From: an uncultured Prevotellaceae bacterium | GTDB lineage: Bacteria; Bacteroidota; Bacteroidia; Bacteroidales; Bacteroidaceae | Direction of reading: 5' to 3' | Assembly (NCBI GenBank): GCA_946405695.1 | Contig: CAMJIA010000002.1 | Location: 14,968-78,967, forward strand | Length of the DNA: 64,000 nt | Part shown: one piece after another, positions 18,413 to 26,953 of the stretch | Position numbering within the stretch: position 1 is the stretch's first letter | Layout of the letters: each line of letters begins with the position of its first letter | Program-made: the position numbers and the translations under genes | Notes under the pieces: model-generated | The model's database searches: none | What the model was told of the DNA's origin: nothing | The model's input: the letters and a program-made list of their open reading frames with translations, nothing else

Positions 18413-21253
18413 ATGATGAAACTGAAGAGAATGTTTGTGGCTGCCCTCACCCTGGTGTGTAGTGTAGTCATGGTGGCACAGGAGATGCAGATGCCGCCAA
18501 TCCCAGTGGATCCTGCCGTACGTATGGGTAAGCTGGACAATGGACTGACGTATTACATCCGTCACAACGAGTATCCTGAACATGTGGCCAACTTCTATAT
18601 TGCCCAGCGTGTGGGCTCCATCAACGAGGATGAGAGCCAGCGTGGTTTGGCCCACTTCCTGGAGCACATGGCTTTCAATGGCTCTGAGCACTTCCCCTCA
18701 AAGCCAGAAGGTAAGAGCATCATCGACTATACCCGTTCGCTGGGTGTTGAGTTCGGTTCTGACCTGAACGCTTATACCAGCATCGACCAGACCGTTTATC
18801 GTGTTTGTGATGTGCCCACCAAGCGTGCTACTGCCCTTGACTCTTGTCTGCTCATCCTGAAGGACTGGTCAAACGGTCTGCTCTTGGAAGCTGAAGAGAT
18901 TGACAAGGAGCGCGATGTGGTACACAACGAGTGGCGCCTGGGTGAAGGTCCTTCACAGCGTATGATTACCCGTTCGCTGCCCAAGATGTATCCTGGTTCT
19001 AAGTATGGTCTGCGCATGCCTATCGGTCTGATGTCTGTTATCGATAGCTTCAAGCCCGCTACTCTTCAGGCCTACTATCACAAGTGGTATCGTCCTGACA
19101 ATCAGGCTATCATCGTAGTCGGTGATGTTGATGTTGATCACATGGAGGCTAAGATTAAGGAACTCTTTGGTGGTATTAAGGTTGACGCCAATGCTCCTAA
19201 GGTCATTGCTGAGGATGTTCCCGACAATAGCGAGGCTATCTATATCTTCGACAAGGACAAGGAGATGCAGATGAGTCAGCTGATGATTATGATGAAGCAT
19301 GATGCTGTCCCTGAAGAGGAGAAGGCTAATCTCGGCTATCTTGTTCAGAGCTACATGACGAACGTCATCTCTCGCATGATGAGTCTGCGCCTCAATGAGA
19401 TGACACAGGAGGAGAGTTGTCCCTTCTTCCAGGCATACGCCGATGATGGCCAGTATCTGCTGTCGAAGACGAAGGACTGTTTCGAACTGATTGGTGTGCC
19501 CAAGGAAGGAAAGGATATGGAGACCCTGCAGGCGCTCTACCGTGAGGCCAGACGTGCCCGTGAGTTTGGTTTCACCGCTACGGAGTATGCTCGTGCCCAG
19601 GCAGACTACCTGAGTTCTTTGGAGAAGCAGTATACCAACCGCGACAAGCGCAAGAATGCCGAGTATGGCAACGAGTATCGTGACCACTATCTCTCTAACG
19701 AGCCTATCCCCCCATTGGATGTACTCTATCAGATGATGCAGCAGATTGCTCCTAATATTCCCGTTGCTGCTGTCAATCAGTTACTTCCTGAACTGATTTC
19801 TGCTACTGACAGCAACCTCGTTGTTATGGAGTGGGCTCAGGAGAAGGAGGGTAAGGTATATCCTACCGAGCAGGACATGGCTGCTGCTATTGCTGCTGCC
19901 CGTGCTGAGAAGATTGAGGCTTACGTCGATAATGTGAAAGACGAGCCATTGGTTGATGTTACCAAGATTAAGGCAGGTAAGATAGTCAAGGAGACTGAGA
20001 ACAAGGTCTTCGGTTATAAGGAGTTGACGCTCTCTAATGGTGCTACTGTTATTCTGAAGAAGACCGACTTCAAGGACGATGAAATTCAGATGCAGGCTTC
20101 TTCATGGGGTGGTAAGTCGATGTTTGGTCCTGCCGACTATACCAATCTGAAGGTCTTTGACCAGGTGATTGGCATGAGTGGTATTGGTAATTTCTCCAGC
20201 AACGAGCTCACCAAGGCACTGGCTGGTAAGGAGTGCAATGCCGATGCTTCGCTGGGTAATACCCGTCAGTACATCACTGCACACTCTACACCGAAGGACA
20301 TCGAGACCATGATGCAGATGCAGTATCTCTATTTCACAGCTATCAACAAGGACGAGAAGCAGTTCCAGAACCTGATGACTTCGCTGGAGATGGCACTGAA
20401 GAACAAGAACTTGAATCCTGAGGCTGTCTTCTCTGACTCGTTGAGCAACACGATTTATTCTCATAACCCCCGTTTCGCCAACATCCAGGTAGAGGACCTG
20501 AAGAATATCAGCTACGATCGTATCCTGGAGATTGCCAAGGACCGTTTCAAGAATGCTGGTCAGTTCACCTTCGTCTTCGTTGGTAACTTCGACGAGCAGA
20601 CCCTCCGTCCACTCATTGAGCAGTATATCGCTTCGCTGCCTGCTACCAAGCAGAAGGCTGAAGACTTCAAGGAGATTATGACCCTTGCCAAGGGTGAGGT
20701 TGTCAACAACTTCAAGGTGAAGACCGAGTCTCCCAAGGCCATCGCCCTTGAGTACTGGTATGCTGATATGCCTTACACACTGGAGAATTCAGTGAAGCTG
20801 GATGCTGTTGGTCAGATTCTGTCGATGATCTACCTGAAGACCATCCGTGAGGACGAGAGTGCCGCTTACTCTTGTGGCGCTGCTGGTGACTTCAATCTTG
20901 GTACCCACCAGCCTAAGGCTATGCTGCAGGGCTACTGCCCCATGAATCCTGACAAGCAGGAGATTGCTATCCGCCTGTTGCACGAGGGTATTGCCAAGAT
21001 GCAGAAGGCTATCGATGCTGACCAACTGGCTAAGACCAAGGAGTATATGCTGAAGCAGATTGATGGGGATGCCAAGAAGAACAACTACTGGATCAACACC
21101 ATCACAGCCTATAAGGAATATGGTATTGACTTCTTCACCGACTACAAGAAGACTGTTGAGTCGCTGACAGTAGACAACGTTCGTGACTTCCTGAACAAGT
21201 TGCTGAAGAGTGGTAACCATATAGAGGTCATCATGTTGCCAGAGACGAAGTAA
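18413..21253 (+). CDS. Secreted M16 (pitrilysin/insulinase) zinc peptidase, two-domain form
   Basis: The 946-residue protein has an N-terminal signal segment (FVAALTLVCSVVMVAQ). The inverted zinc motif HFLEH lies at residues 81-85, with the third ligand Glu in the HNEWRLGEG region near 165. The second half (from about residue 520) repeats the M16 fold without an HxxEH motif, as is normal for the inactive lobe. M16 enzymes enclose and degrade short to mid-sized peptides. The signal peptide places it in the periplasm or outer membrane. It is transcribed alone between two terminators. The upstream TonB-dependent receptor could feed it substrates, which is inference only. Confidence 0.92.
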   Translation: MMKLKRMFVAALTLVCSVVMVAQEMQMPPIPVDPAVRMGKLDNGLTYYIRHNEYPEHVANFYIAQRVGSINEDESQRGLAHFLEHMAFNGSEHFPSKPEGKSIIDYTRSLGVEFGSDLNAYTSIDQTVYRVCDVPTKRATALDSCLLILKDWSNGLLLEAEEIDKERDVVHNEWRLGEGPSQRMITRSLPKMYPGSKYGLRMPIGLMSVIDSFKPATLQAYYHKWYRPDNQAIIVVGDVDVDHMEAKIKELFGGIKVDANAPKVIAEDVPDNSEAIYIFDKDKEMQMSQLMIMMKHDAVPEEEKANLGYLVQSYMTNVISRMMSLRLNEMTQEESCPFFQAYADDGQYLLSKTKDCFELIGVPKEGKDMETLQALYREARRAREFGFTATEYARAQADYLSSLEKQYTNRDKRKNAEYGNEYRDHYLSNEPIPPLDVLYQMMQQIAPNIPVAAVNQLLPELISATDSNLVVMEWAQEKEGKVYPTEQDMAAAIAAARAEKIEAYVDNVKDEPLVDVTKIKAGKIVKETENKVFGYKELTLSNGATVILKKTDFKDDEIQMQASSWGGKSMFGPADYTNLKVFDQVIGMSGIGNFSSNELTKALAGKECNADASLGNTRQYITAHSTPKDIETMMQMQYLYFTAINKDEKQFQNLMTSLEMALKNKNLNPEAVFSDSLSNTIYSHNPRFANIQVEDLKNISYDRILEIAKDRFKNAGQFTFVFVGNFDEQTLRPLIEQYIASLPATKQKAEDFKEIMTLAKGEVVNNFKVKTESPKAIALEYWYADMPYTLENSVKLDAVGQILSMIYLKTIREDESAAYSCGAAGDFNLGTHQPKAMLQGYCPMNPDKQEIAIRLLHEGIAKMQKAIDADQLAKTKEYMLKQIDGDAKKNNYWINTITAYKEYGIDFFTDYKKTVESLTVDNVRDFLNKLLKSGNHIEVIMLPETK

Positions 21254-21272
21254 TCATCTACAAGAATCAACA

Positions 21273-21307
21273 AAAACGACTCGTTTCTGAAAAGAGCGGG
21301 TCGTTTT
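21273..21307 (+). terminator. Terminator after the M16 peptidase gene
   Basis: Arms AAAACGACTCG (21273-21283) and CGGGTCGTTTT (21297-21307) pair over 11 bp with one G-U pair. TATTTTG follows. It lies 20 nt after the stop codon. Confidence 0.82.
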
Positions 21308-21309
21308 AT

Positions 21310-21340
21310 TTTGTCATTTGCTGAAAAGTCCGTACCTTTG
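21310..21340 (+). promoter_or_regulatory. metK: Promoter of metK
   Basis: TTTG at 21310-21313 and TACCTTTG at 21333-21340 are separated by 19 nt, the standard Bacteroidetes spacing. The leader to the metK ATG is only about 15 nt, so no riboswitch fits in it. Confidence 0.8.
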
Positions 21341-21357
21341 CACCAAAATTTTAAGCT

Positions 21358-22617
21358 ATGTCATATTTATTTTCATCAGAATCAGTATCGGAAGGTCATC
21401 CCGACAAGGTGGCCGACCAGATTAGTGACGCCATTCTCGATCAGTTCCTGGCTTACGACGACAAGGCCCGTGTGGCTTGTGAGTCGTTTGTCACTACCGG
21501 ACAGGTGGTGTTGATGGGCGAGGTGCGCAGTGATGTGTATATCGACCTGCAGTCCATTGCACGTAGTACCATTCAGAAGATAGGATATACCAAGGCTGAA
21601 TACCAGTTCGACGGCAATTCCTGTGGTATTCTGACAGCCATCCATGAGCAGAGCGAGGATATCAATCGAGGTGTGGATAATGGCGATGAGGACGAACAGG
21701 GCGCTGGCGACCAGGGCATGATGTTCGGCTATGCCACCAACGAGACAGAGAACCTGATGCCTGTATCGCTTGATCTCGCACATCTCATCATGCGTACCTT
21801 GGCTGAGATTCGCAAGGAGGGTAAGGTGATGACCTATCTCAGACCAGACTCCAAGAGTCAGGTAACTATCCAGTATAGCGATGCCGGCATTCCTGAGCGC
21901 ATTGATACCATTGTCGTCTCCACCCAACACGACGAGTTCGACAGCGACGACGAGCGCATGCTGGCCAAGATTCGTGAGGACGTCATCAATATCCTGATAC
22001 CTCGTGTCAAGGAGAAGATTCACTCAAGTAGTGTGTTGTCGCTGTTTGGCGACGACATCAAGTACTTCGTCAACCCCACAGGTAAGTTCGTCATTGGTGG
22101 TCCTCATGGTGATACGGGTCTGACGGGTCGTAAGATTATTGTCGACACCTATGGTGGCAAGGGAGCCCATGGTGGTGGTGCCTTCTCTGGCAAAGACTCT
22201 TCGAAGGTGGACCGCAGTGCCGCCTATGCAGCTCGTCATATTGCCAAGAACATGGTGGCTGCTGGTGTTGCCGACGAGATGCTGGTGCAGATCAGCTATG
22301 CCATTGGTGTTGCCAAACCCATGAATATCTATGTCAACACCTATGGCCGTTCGCACGTCAACATGACAGATGGTGAGATTGCCAAGAAGATAGAACAGCT
22401 CTTCGACCTGCGTCCCAAAGCTATTGAGCGTTCGCTGAAGTTGCGTCAGCCCATGTACTTGGAGACAGCAGCCTACGGACACATGGGACGCCAGTCGGAG
22501 GTGGTGAAGAAGACCTTTACCAGTCGCTACCACGATACCAAGACCATCGATGTCGAGCTCTTCACGTGGGAGAAGCTGGATAGGGTAGAGGATATCAAGA
22601 AGGCATTCGCATTGTAA
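21358..22617 (+). CDS. metK: S-adenosylmethionine synthetase
   Basis: The 419-residue protein shows the family hallmarks in order: [18 protein letters not shown] at the N-terminus, [13 protein letters not shown] near residue 118, and the loop [14 protein letters not shown] followed by [18 protein letters not shown] near 245-280. It makes S-adenosylmethionine from methionine and ATP in the cytoplasm. It is longer than the E. coli enzyme (384 residues), which is usual in Bacteroidetes. It is the first gene of a tight plus-strand cluster with the DUF4271 gene (3-nt gap), hemD, rnpA and yidD. Confidence 0.97.
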   Translation: MSYLFSSESVSEGHPDKVADQISDAILDQFLAYDDKARVACESFVTTGQVVLMGEVRSDVYIDLQSIARSTIQKIGYTKAEYQFDGNSCGILTAIHEQSEDINRGVDNGDEDEQGAGDQGMMFGYATNETENLMPVSLDLAHLIMRTLAEIRKEGKVMTYLRPDSKSQVTIQYSDAGIPERIDTIVVSTQHDEFDSDDERMLAKIREDVINILIPRVKEKIHSSSVLSLFGDDIKYFVNPTGKFVIGGPHGDTGLTGRKIIVDTYGGKGAHGGGAFSGKDSSKVDRSAAYAARHIAKNMVAAGVADEMLVQISYAIGVAKPMNIYVNTYGRSHVNMTDGEIAKKIEQLFDLRPKAIERSLKLRQPMYLETAAYGHMGRQSEVVKKTFTSRYHDTKTIDVELFTWEKLDRVEDIKKAFAL

Positions 22618-22620
22618 GCA

Positions 22621-23454
22621 TTGATACCAGCAGACAGCATATTTCTGTTAGAGAAACCGGTAGAGGAGATACAAATCGACCTGCCCGAGTATTACAAGGA
22701 GGGATTCTTTTCTAAAGACTCCCTCTTTCATCCTGAATTGGAGGGTGGACGTTATGGCTCAGTAGGTGATCCTGTACCCTATAGTGTTCGCAGCGACGAT
22801 GTCATCACGTCGCTCTTGCTGGTATTCTTCGTATTGGCTGTCGTTTCATACTCCAATATTCGTGGCTTTTTCTCTCGCCAGGCTAAGAACTTCTTCCATA
22901 CTCCTCACGAAGGGGCGACCTCTATGACGGAAACTGCTACCGAGGCACGTTTCCAGGTGTTCATCGTCTTCCTGACGGGCCTTATGTTTGCCACGCTTTA
23001 TTATTTCTACTCGCTCCACTATAACGGCGATTCTTATATCCTTAGCTCGCAATACTACCTCATTCTGATTGTCTGGGCTATCTTCCTACTCTATTTCCTG
23101 GTGAAGATGGGACTCTACTCTCTAGTCAATTTGGTGTTCTTTGATGGTAAAAGAAATAGACAATGGATAAAGTCCTTGTTGTTCATTATTGCCTTGGAGG
23201 GACTCTTGTCAGTGCCGGCAGTCATTATGGGTCCATACTTCGATTTATCTATACATAAAGTAGAAATTTATTTCGCAATTATGCTTGTTTTGGTCAAATT
23301 GATGACATTTTATAAGTGCTTTATCATCTTTTTTCGCCAAAATGTCGTTGGTCTGCAAATTATTTTGTACCTTTGTGCGCTCGAAATAGTGCCTTTAGTG
23401 GCATTGTGGGAAATTCTGGATGTCACAGCAAACAATTTGAAAATAAATTTTTAG
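22621..23454 (+). CDS. DUF4271 family integral membrane protein
   Basis: The 277-residue protein starts at TTG, 3 nt after the metK stop; no ATG gives a better N-terminus. A soluble stretch of about 65 residues (LLEKPVEEIQIDLPEYYKE) is followed by about six hydrophobic helices spread over 70-277 with a short charged loop after the first. The composition and its place immediately before hemD match the DUF4271 proteins that Bacteroidales keep in this order. The function is unknown; a link to haem or envelope biogenesis is only guilt by association. The AT-rich last third (from about 23260) differs from the GC-richer neighbours. Confidence 0.8.
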   Translation: MIPADSIFLLEKPVEEIQIDLPEYYKEGFFSKDSLFHPELEGGRYGSVGDPVPYSVRSDDVITSLLLVFFVLAVVSYSNIRGFFSRQAKNFFHTPHEGATSMTETATEARFQVFIVFLTGLMFATLYYFYSLHYNGDSYILSSQYYLILIVWAIFLLYFLVKMGLYSLVNLVFFDGKRNRQWIKSLLFIIALEGLLSVPAVIMGPYFDLSIHKVEIYFAIMLVLVKLMTFYKCFIIFFRQNVVGLQIILYLCALEIVPLVALWEILDVTANNLKINF

Positions 23455-23460
23455 GACACA

Positions 23461-24210
23461 ATGATAAAAAAGATTTTGGTTTCACAACCTAAACCGTCAA
23501 GCGAGAAGTCGCCTTACTACGACATCGCTTCCAAGTTCGACGTGGAACTCGTGTTCCGTCCGTTTATCAAGGTTGAGGGAATCACGGCTAAGGACTTTCG
23601 CGCCCAGAAGGTGAATATCCTGGACTATACTGCCATCGTTTTCACCTCTCGTCACGCCATCGACCACTTCTTTACTTTGGCTAAGGAGTTGCGTGTAGCC
23701 ATTCCTGAGGATATGAAGTATTTCTGCGTGACGGAGACTATCTCGTTGTATATCCAGAAATATGTGCAGTATCGTAAGCGCAAGGTGTTCTTTGGAACCA
23801 CTGGTAAGATTGATGACCTGCTGCCCACTATGGTGAAGCATAAGACGGAGAAGTACCTCGTACCTATGAGCGACGTCCACAACGACAGTGTTGCCCAACT
23901 GCTGGACTCCAAGAAGCTGAACCATCGCGAGTGTGTGATGTATCGTACTGTCAGCAACGACTTCACTCCTGAGGAGGTGAAGACCTTCGACTACGACATG
24001 CTGATCTTCTTCAGTCCGTCAGGTATCGAGTCACTCACCAAGAACTTCCCAGACTTCAAGCAGGGAGAGATTGCCATTGCCACCTTCGGTCCTACTACCG
24101 CACAGGCTGCCAAGGCCGCAGGTCTGCGTCTCGACATCGAGGCTCCTTCTGAGAAGTATCCTTCCATGACGGGTGCCCTTCAGCACTATCTCCTCACTGT
24201 TGAGGACTAG
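23461..24210 (+). CDS. hemD: Uroporphyrinogen-III synthase
   Basis: The 249-residue protein has the two-domain HemD pattern: MIKKILVSQPKP at the start, TAIVFTSRHAIDHFF near residue 62, and LIFFSPSGIESL near 182 followed by FGPTTAQAAKAAGL. HemD closes and inverts hydroxymethylbilane to uroporphyrinogen III in tetrapyrrole synthesis. The family is very divergent and the identification relies on these segments and on gene order (DUF4271-hemD-rnpA-yidD). No other haem genes lie in the window. Confidence 0.88.
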   Translation: MIKKILVSQPKPSSEKSPYYDIASKFDVELVFRPFIKVEGITAKDFRAQKVNILDYTAIVFTSRHAIDHFFTLAKELRVAIPEDMKYFCVTETISLYIQKYVQYRKRKVFFGTTGKIDDLLPTMVKHKTEKYLVPMSDVHNDSVAQLLDSKKLNHRECVMYRTVSNDFTPEEVKTFDYDMLIFFSPSGIESLTKNFPDFKQGEIAIATFGPTTAQAAKAAGLRLDIEAPSEKYPSMTGALQHYLLTVED

Positions 24211-24213
24211 TGT

Positions 24214-24630
24214 TTGTCCGTTCAATCCGTTTCATCTGTGGTCGTCAATAAATTCGGATTTCGCAAGCGTGAGCGCATGGTGAGTCTGCGACTCATCGAC
24301 GAGCTCTTTGGTGGAGGACACAGTCGCTCTGTAGCAGCCTTCCCGTTGCGTGCCGTCTTTATGTCGCGTCAGCGCAATGCTCATGACGAGCCCCTGCAGA
24401 TGCTGGTCAGCGTACCCAAGAAACATTTCCATCATGCTGTAGACCGCAATCACGTCAAACGCCAGGTGCGTGAGGCGTGGCGTCTACATAAACAACTGCT
24501 TGTCGAGGCTATTGCCCCTGACAAGCAGTTACTTGTTGCCTTTGTCTGGCTCTCCGACGAGCAACTGCCTACCTCCGCTGTCGAGGAACGCATCGTTAAT
24601 ATCGTGAAGCGCATTCAGGAGAGACTTTAA
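24214..24630 (+). CDS. rnpA: Ribonuclease P protein component
   Basis: The 138-residue basic protein has the RNase P protein signature RNHVKRQVREAWR near residue 80 and the N-terminal FGFRKRERMVSLRLIDELF segment. It binds the catalytic RNA to mature tRNA 5-prime ends. The start is taken as TTG at 24214, 3 nt after hemD, because GAGGA lies 7 nt upstream; an in-frame GTG at 24238 is a credible alternative that would shorten it by 8 residues. The adjacent yidD gene is the usual partner. Confidence 0.93.
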   Translation: MSVQSVSSVVVNKFGFRKRERMVSLRLIDELFGGGHSRSVAAFPLRAVFMSRQRNAHDEPLQMLVSVPKKHFHHAVDRNHVKRQVREAWRLHKQLLVEAIAPDKQLLVAFVWLSDEQLPTSAVEERIVNIVKRIQERL

Positions 24631-24670
24631 TTCGTACAATTCGTTTTAATTCGTTGTTGTCATTAAATCC

Positions 24671-24904
24671 GTGTTCAGCTTCATCCGTCGTTTCCTGATA
24701 ATGCTATTGGTGGCGCCCATCCGCTTCTACCAGACTGTCATCTCTCCGATGACTCCTCCTTCCTGCCGTTTCACTCCCACTTGTAGCGAGTACGCACGTC
24801 AGGCCATCATCAAGCATGGTCCCTTTAAAGGCCTCTATCTTGCCATTTGGCGCATTCTCCGTTGCAATCCCTGGGGTGGCTCCGGCTACGATCCTGTACC
24901 CTAA
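24671..24904 (+). CDS. yidD: Membrane protein insertion efficiency factor YidD
   Basis: The 77-residue protein begins at a GTG and contains the complete YidD pattern: an N-terminal amphipathic helix, then [30 protein letters not shown], and [14 protein letters not shown] at the end. YidD helps YidC-dependent insertion of inner-membrane proteins. It is 40 nt after rnpA, the conserved order in most bacteria. A weak hairpin (GGTAC/GTACC) followed by TTTTTT lies just past the stop and may be its terminator. Confidence 0.93.
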   Translation: MFSFIRRFLIMLLVAPIRFYQTVISPMTPPSCRFTPTCSEYARQAIIKHGPFKGLYLAIWRILRCNPWGGSGYDPVP

Positions 24905-24936
24905 GGTACCAAGAAACCGTACCCCAATATTTTTTA

Positions 24937-25002
24937 GTCCGTAGTTAGCGAACTCTTGGTCCGTAGGCTGCGGACTGCGAGTCCGTAACCTACGGACTGG
25001 AT
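24937..25002. repeat. Three-unit 22-nt palindromic repeat array (GTCCGTA family)
   Basis: The word GTCCGTA recurs at 24937, 24959 and 24981, exactly 22 nt apart. Each unit is an inverted repeat. The third is perfect (AGTCCGTA and TACGGACT around ACC); the second pairs GTCCG with CGGAC; the first is degenerate. The array lies downstream of yidD and leads into the second array at 25022. Confidence 0.85.
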
Positions 25003-25021
25003 TTTGCAAGTGTCCTTATGG

Positions 25022-25153
25022 CAGAAACTGACGGTCTCTAAATTTGGAACCGATGGTTTCTCCGTTGGAAACCAGTGGTTTCTCCGTTGGAAACCGATGG
25101 TTTCTCCTTGAGGAACCGTTGGTTTCCAACAGGGCTCCCAATGGAATCTCCCG
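25022..25153. repeat. Six-unit 22-nt palindromic repeat array (GGAAACC-GGTTTC family)
   Basis: Units start at 25022, 25044, 25066, 25088, 25110 and 25132. The TGG core falls at exactly 22-nt steps (25054, 25076, 25098, 25120, 25142; CGG at 25032). A typical unit has GGAAACC, a 3-nt centre and GGTTTC with TCCG at its end, so each can fold on itself. The centres and ends vary. Twenty-two is not a multiple of three and no protein is encoded through it. A second array of the same family is at 51161-51336. Confidence 0.88.
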
Positions 25154-25294
25154 TTGGGACGACCGAAAAGTGCCATGTATCTCGTTAAGTCCAATTCCTG
25201 CTATAAATCCTGCTCTTTTGTAAGGAATTCAGTAATATTAATGTTAACGTATTATAAATTTGCGGTTTTAGTCGTTCATTACAATAATAATATG
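25154..25294. other. AT-rich gap before the surface-protein promoter
   Basis: After the last clear repeat unit the sequence becomes AT-rich and holds no gene that I can support. Nothing beyond a degraded repeat-like start (GGGACGACCG) was seen. Confidence 0.5.
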
Positions 25295-25302
25295 TACCTT
25301 TG
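25295..25302 (+). promoter_or_regulatory. -7 box for the secreted surface-protein gene
   Basis: TACCTTTG followed by CCGCC. It predicts an AT-rich leader of about 95 nt before the ATG at 25406, longer than for most genes here. Confidence 0.7.
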
Positions 25303-25405
25303 CCGCCGTTTTAAGATTTAATAACTAACTTATTTTGTTCTGATTGCTTCGATTCTATTAAGAAAACGAGATTATATAATTATAACTAACTAATTTAATT
25401 CATTT

Positions 25406-26881
25406 ATGAAAAGATTATCTACTTACTTATGTACGCTCGCTCTTTTGTTTGGAGTAGTGGGGGTGGCAAATGCTCAAGATCCAGGGAAAAAAGTTTATGA
25501 AAAAGACTGGACATCTGCAGGTTCTTACACTATGTGGAATCAAGGACTTGATAAGGAGGGGAAAAGTATCGGAATTGTTAGCGAGGCTCTGCAAGTTGTT
25601 AATGGTGCTGCTGTTGCCAATTGGGAAGCACAGTATTTCGTTGGTGATGGCTGTCCCGTCAAAAAGGGTGCAAACTATGTTGTACGTATTGGTATTAAAG
25701 GTTCCGAAGCTGGTAGTCTGACTTGTGTGTTGGGTGGTTGGAGTGATAATAGGAACACATCACTTGCTTTTACTACAACGGCCAGCGATGTCGAAGTAAC
25801 GATTAAAGACATGCCTGGTACGGTTGCTAATGCACATGTTATGCTTCAGTCTGGTGCTTTTGTTGGTACCCTTACCATTACAAAGGTACAAGTATTTGAA
25901 TTAGAGAGTGTAGATACCTATGGTGATGCCATTGGCTCGAAAGATTTTACGTCTGCTGGTGACCAAAGTATATACTGGAAATCTGGTGCTGCTCCAGCTC
26001 CAACATATTCAGAAGAAAATGGCTTGACAATTACTACTGCAGCAGCTGCAGCAAATTTTTGGGACTATCAGTATAATATAGCTCAAGCAGCCACTGAAAA
26101 TGGTAAGGATTATATTATCCACCTCAATGTAAAAGGAACTGTGTCGGATAAAAATATTCACTGGAGTTTTGGCAATTATCCCAATACTGTATCAGGTTCA
26201 TTTAAGGTTACTGATGCTTGGAATACTATCGAGTTGATGTGTGCTGGCGTGCCTTATACAGGAACTTCAGATTTGGCAATTCAAACAGGTGACTATGTTG
26301 CAACTTTATATGTCAAGGACGTCACAATTTATCCTGCAGTTGAGGGAAGACTTGTTGAAGTCGGTGATGCAGGATATTCTACATTTAGTGCCAGTAAGGC
26401 TGTTAGGATGCGTGGCGTTACCGCTTATGCTGCTAAATATCAAGATGGGCATATTGCTTTGACTCCTGTAACAGAGATACCGGCAAACACTGGTGTTATC
26501 ATTGAGGCAGCTGAGGATACTTATAAAGTTCCTGTTATTGAGAGTGCTGCACCACTTGGTTCTATAAACGAACTGCTGGTTTCTGATGGTTCTGTAACTG
26601 GTGATGGCTCTACTATCTATGCTCTTGGTAAGAAGGGTGGTGTAGTAGGCTTTGCAATGGTTAAGAGTGGAACAAAGGTTCCAAAGGGTAAGGCATATAT
26701 CGTAATTGCTGGTGGTGGCGCTCGTGAGTTTATCGGATTCAACGAGGAGGCAACTGGCATTGAGGCTGTTCAGCAGGATGCTAAGGCAGACAACCAGTAC
26801 TTCAACCTTGCAGGTCAGCGTGTAGCTCAGCCCACTAAGGGTCTGTATATCGTGAATGGTAAGAAGGTTATCGTTAAGTAA
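25406..26881 (+). CDS. Secreted surface protein with two carbohydrate-binding-like domains and C-terminal sorting-type tail
   Basis: The 491-residue protein has a signal peptide (LCTLALLFGVVGVANAQ). Two similar modules follow, about 30-170 and 175-310, each beginning DWTSAG or DFTSAG and ending in a thr/val-rich strand. The pattern resembles CBM4/9-type galactose-binding-like folds. From about 315 to 455 there is a module starting VEVGDAGYSTFSASKAVR, common in Prevotella surface proteins. The last 27 residues (FNLAGQRVAQPTKGLYIVNG and a KKVIVK end) match the tails of the GH10 and GH27 proteins encoded downstream and resemble the end of a type IX secretion C-terminal signal. No catalytic domain was recognised. 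Codon use is more AT-rich than its neighbours. Confidence 0.7.
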   Translation: MKRLSTYLCTLALLFGVVGVANAQDPGKKVYEKDWTSAGSYTMWNQGLDKEGKSIGIVSEALQVVNGAAVANWEAQYFVGDGCPVKKGANYVVRIGIKGSEAGSLTCVLGGWSDNRNTSLAFTTTASDVEVTIKDMPGTVANAHVMLQSGAFVGTLTITKVQVFELESVDTYGDAIGSKDFTSAGDQSIYWKSGAAPAPTYSEENGLTITTAAAAANFWDYQYNIAQAATENGKDYIIHLNVKGTVSDKNIHWSFGNYPNTVSGSFKVTDAWNTIELMCAGVPYTGTSDLAIQTGDYVATLYVKDVTIYPAVEGRLVEVGDAGYSTFSASKAVRMRGVTAYAAKYQDGHIALTPVTEIPANTGVIIEAAEDTYKVPVIESAAPLGSINELLVSDGSVTGDGSTIYALGKKGGVVGFAMVKSGTKVPKGKAYIVIAGGGAREFIGFNEEATGIEAVQQDAKADNQYFNLAGQRVAQPTKGLYIVNGKKVIVK

Positions 26882-26885
26882 TTTG

Positions 26886-26925
26886 AATTAATGGAAAATT
26901 AATGCAGAATTAATGGTAATTAATG
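26886..26925. repeat. Four copies of AATTAATG at about 11-nt spacing
   Basis: AATTAATG starts at 26886, 26897, 26908 and 26918. The cluster fills the 72-nt gap between the surface-protein gene and the small acidic-protein gene. Confidence 0.7.
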
Positions 26926-26953
26926 TTTAAACATAAAAAATAGAAAAGACAAT

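Noticed and set aside
21341..21357. SAM riboswitch ahead of metK
   Set aside because: The promoter leaves a leader of only about 15 nt.
24937..25153. Possible CRISPR array
   Set aside because: Units are 22 nt with no constant repeat alternating with unique spacers; the variation is spread through each unit and every unit is self-complementary. No cas gene is in the window.
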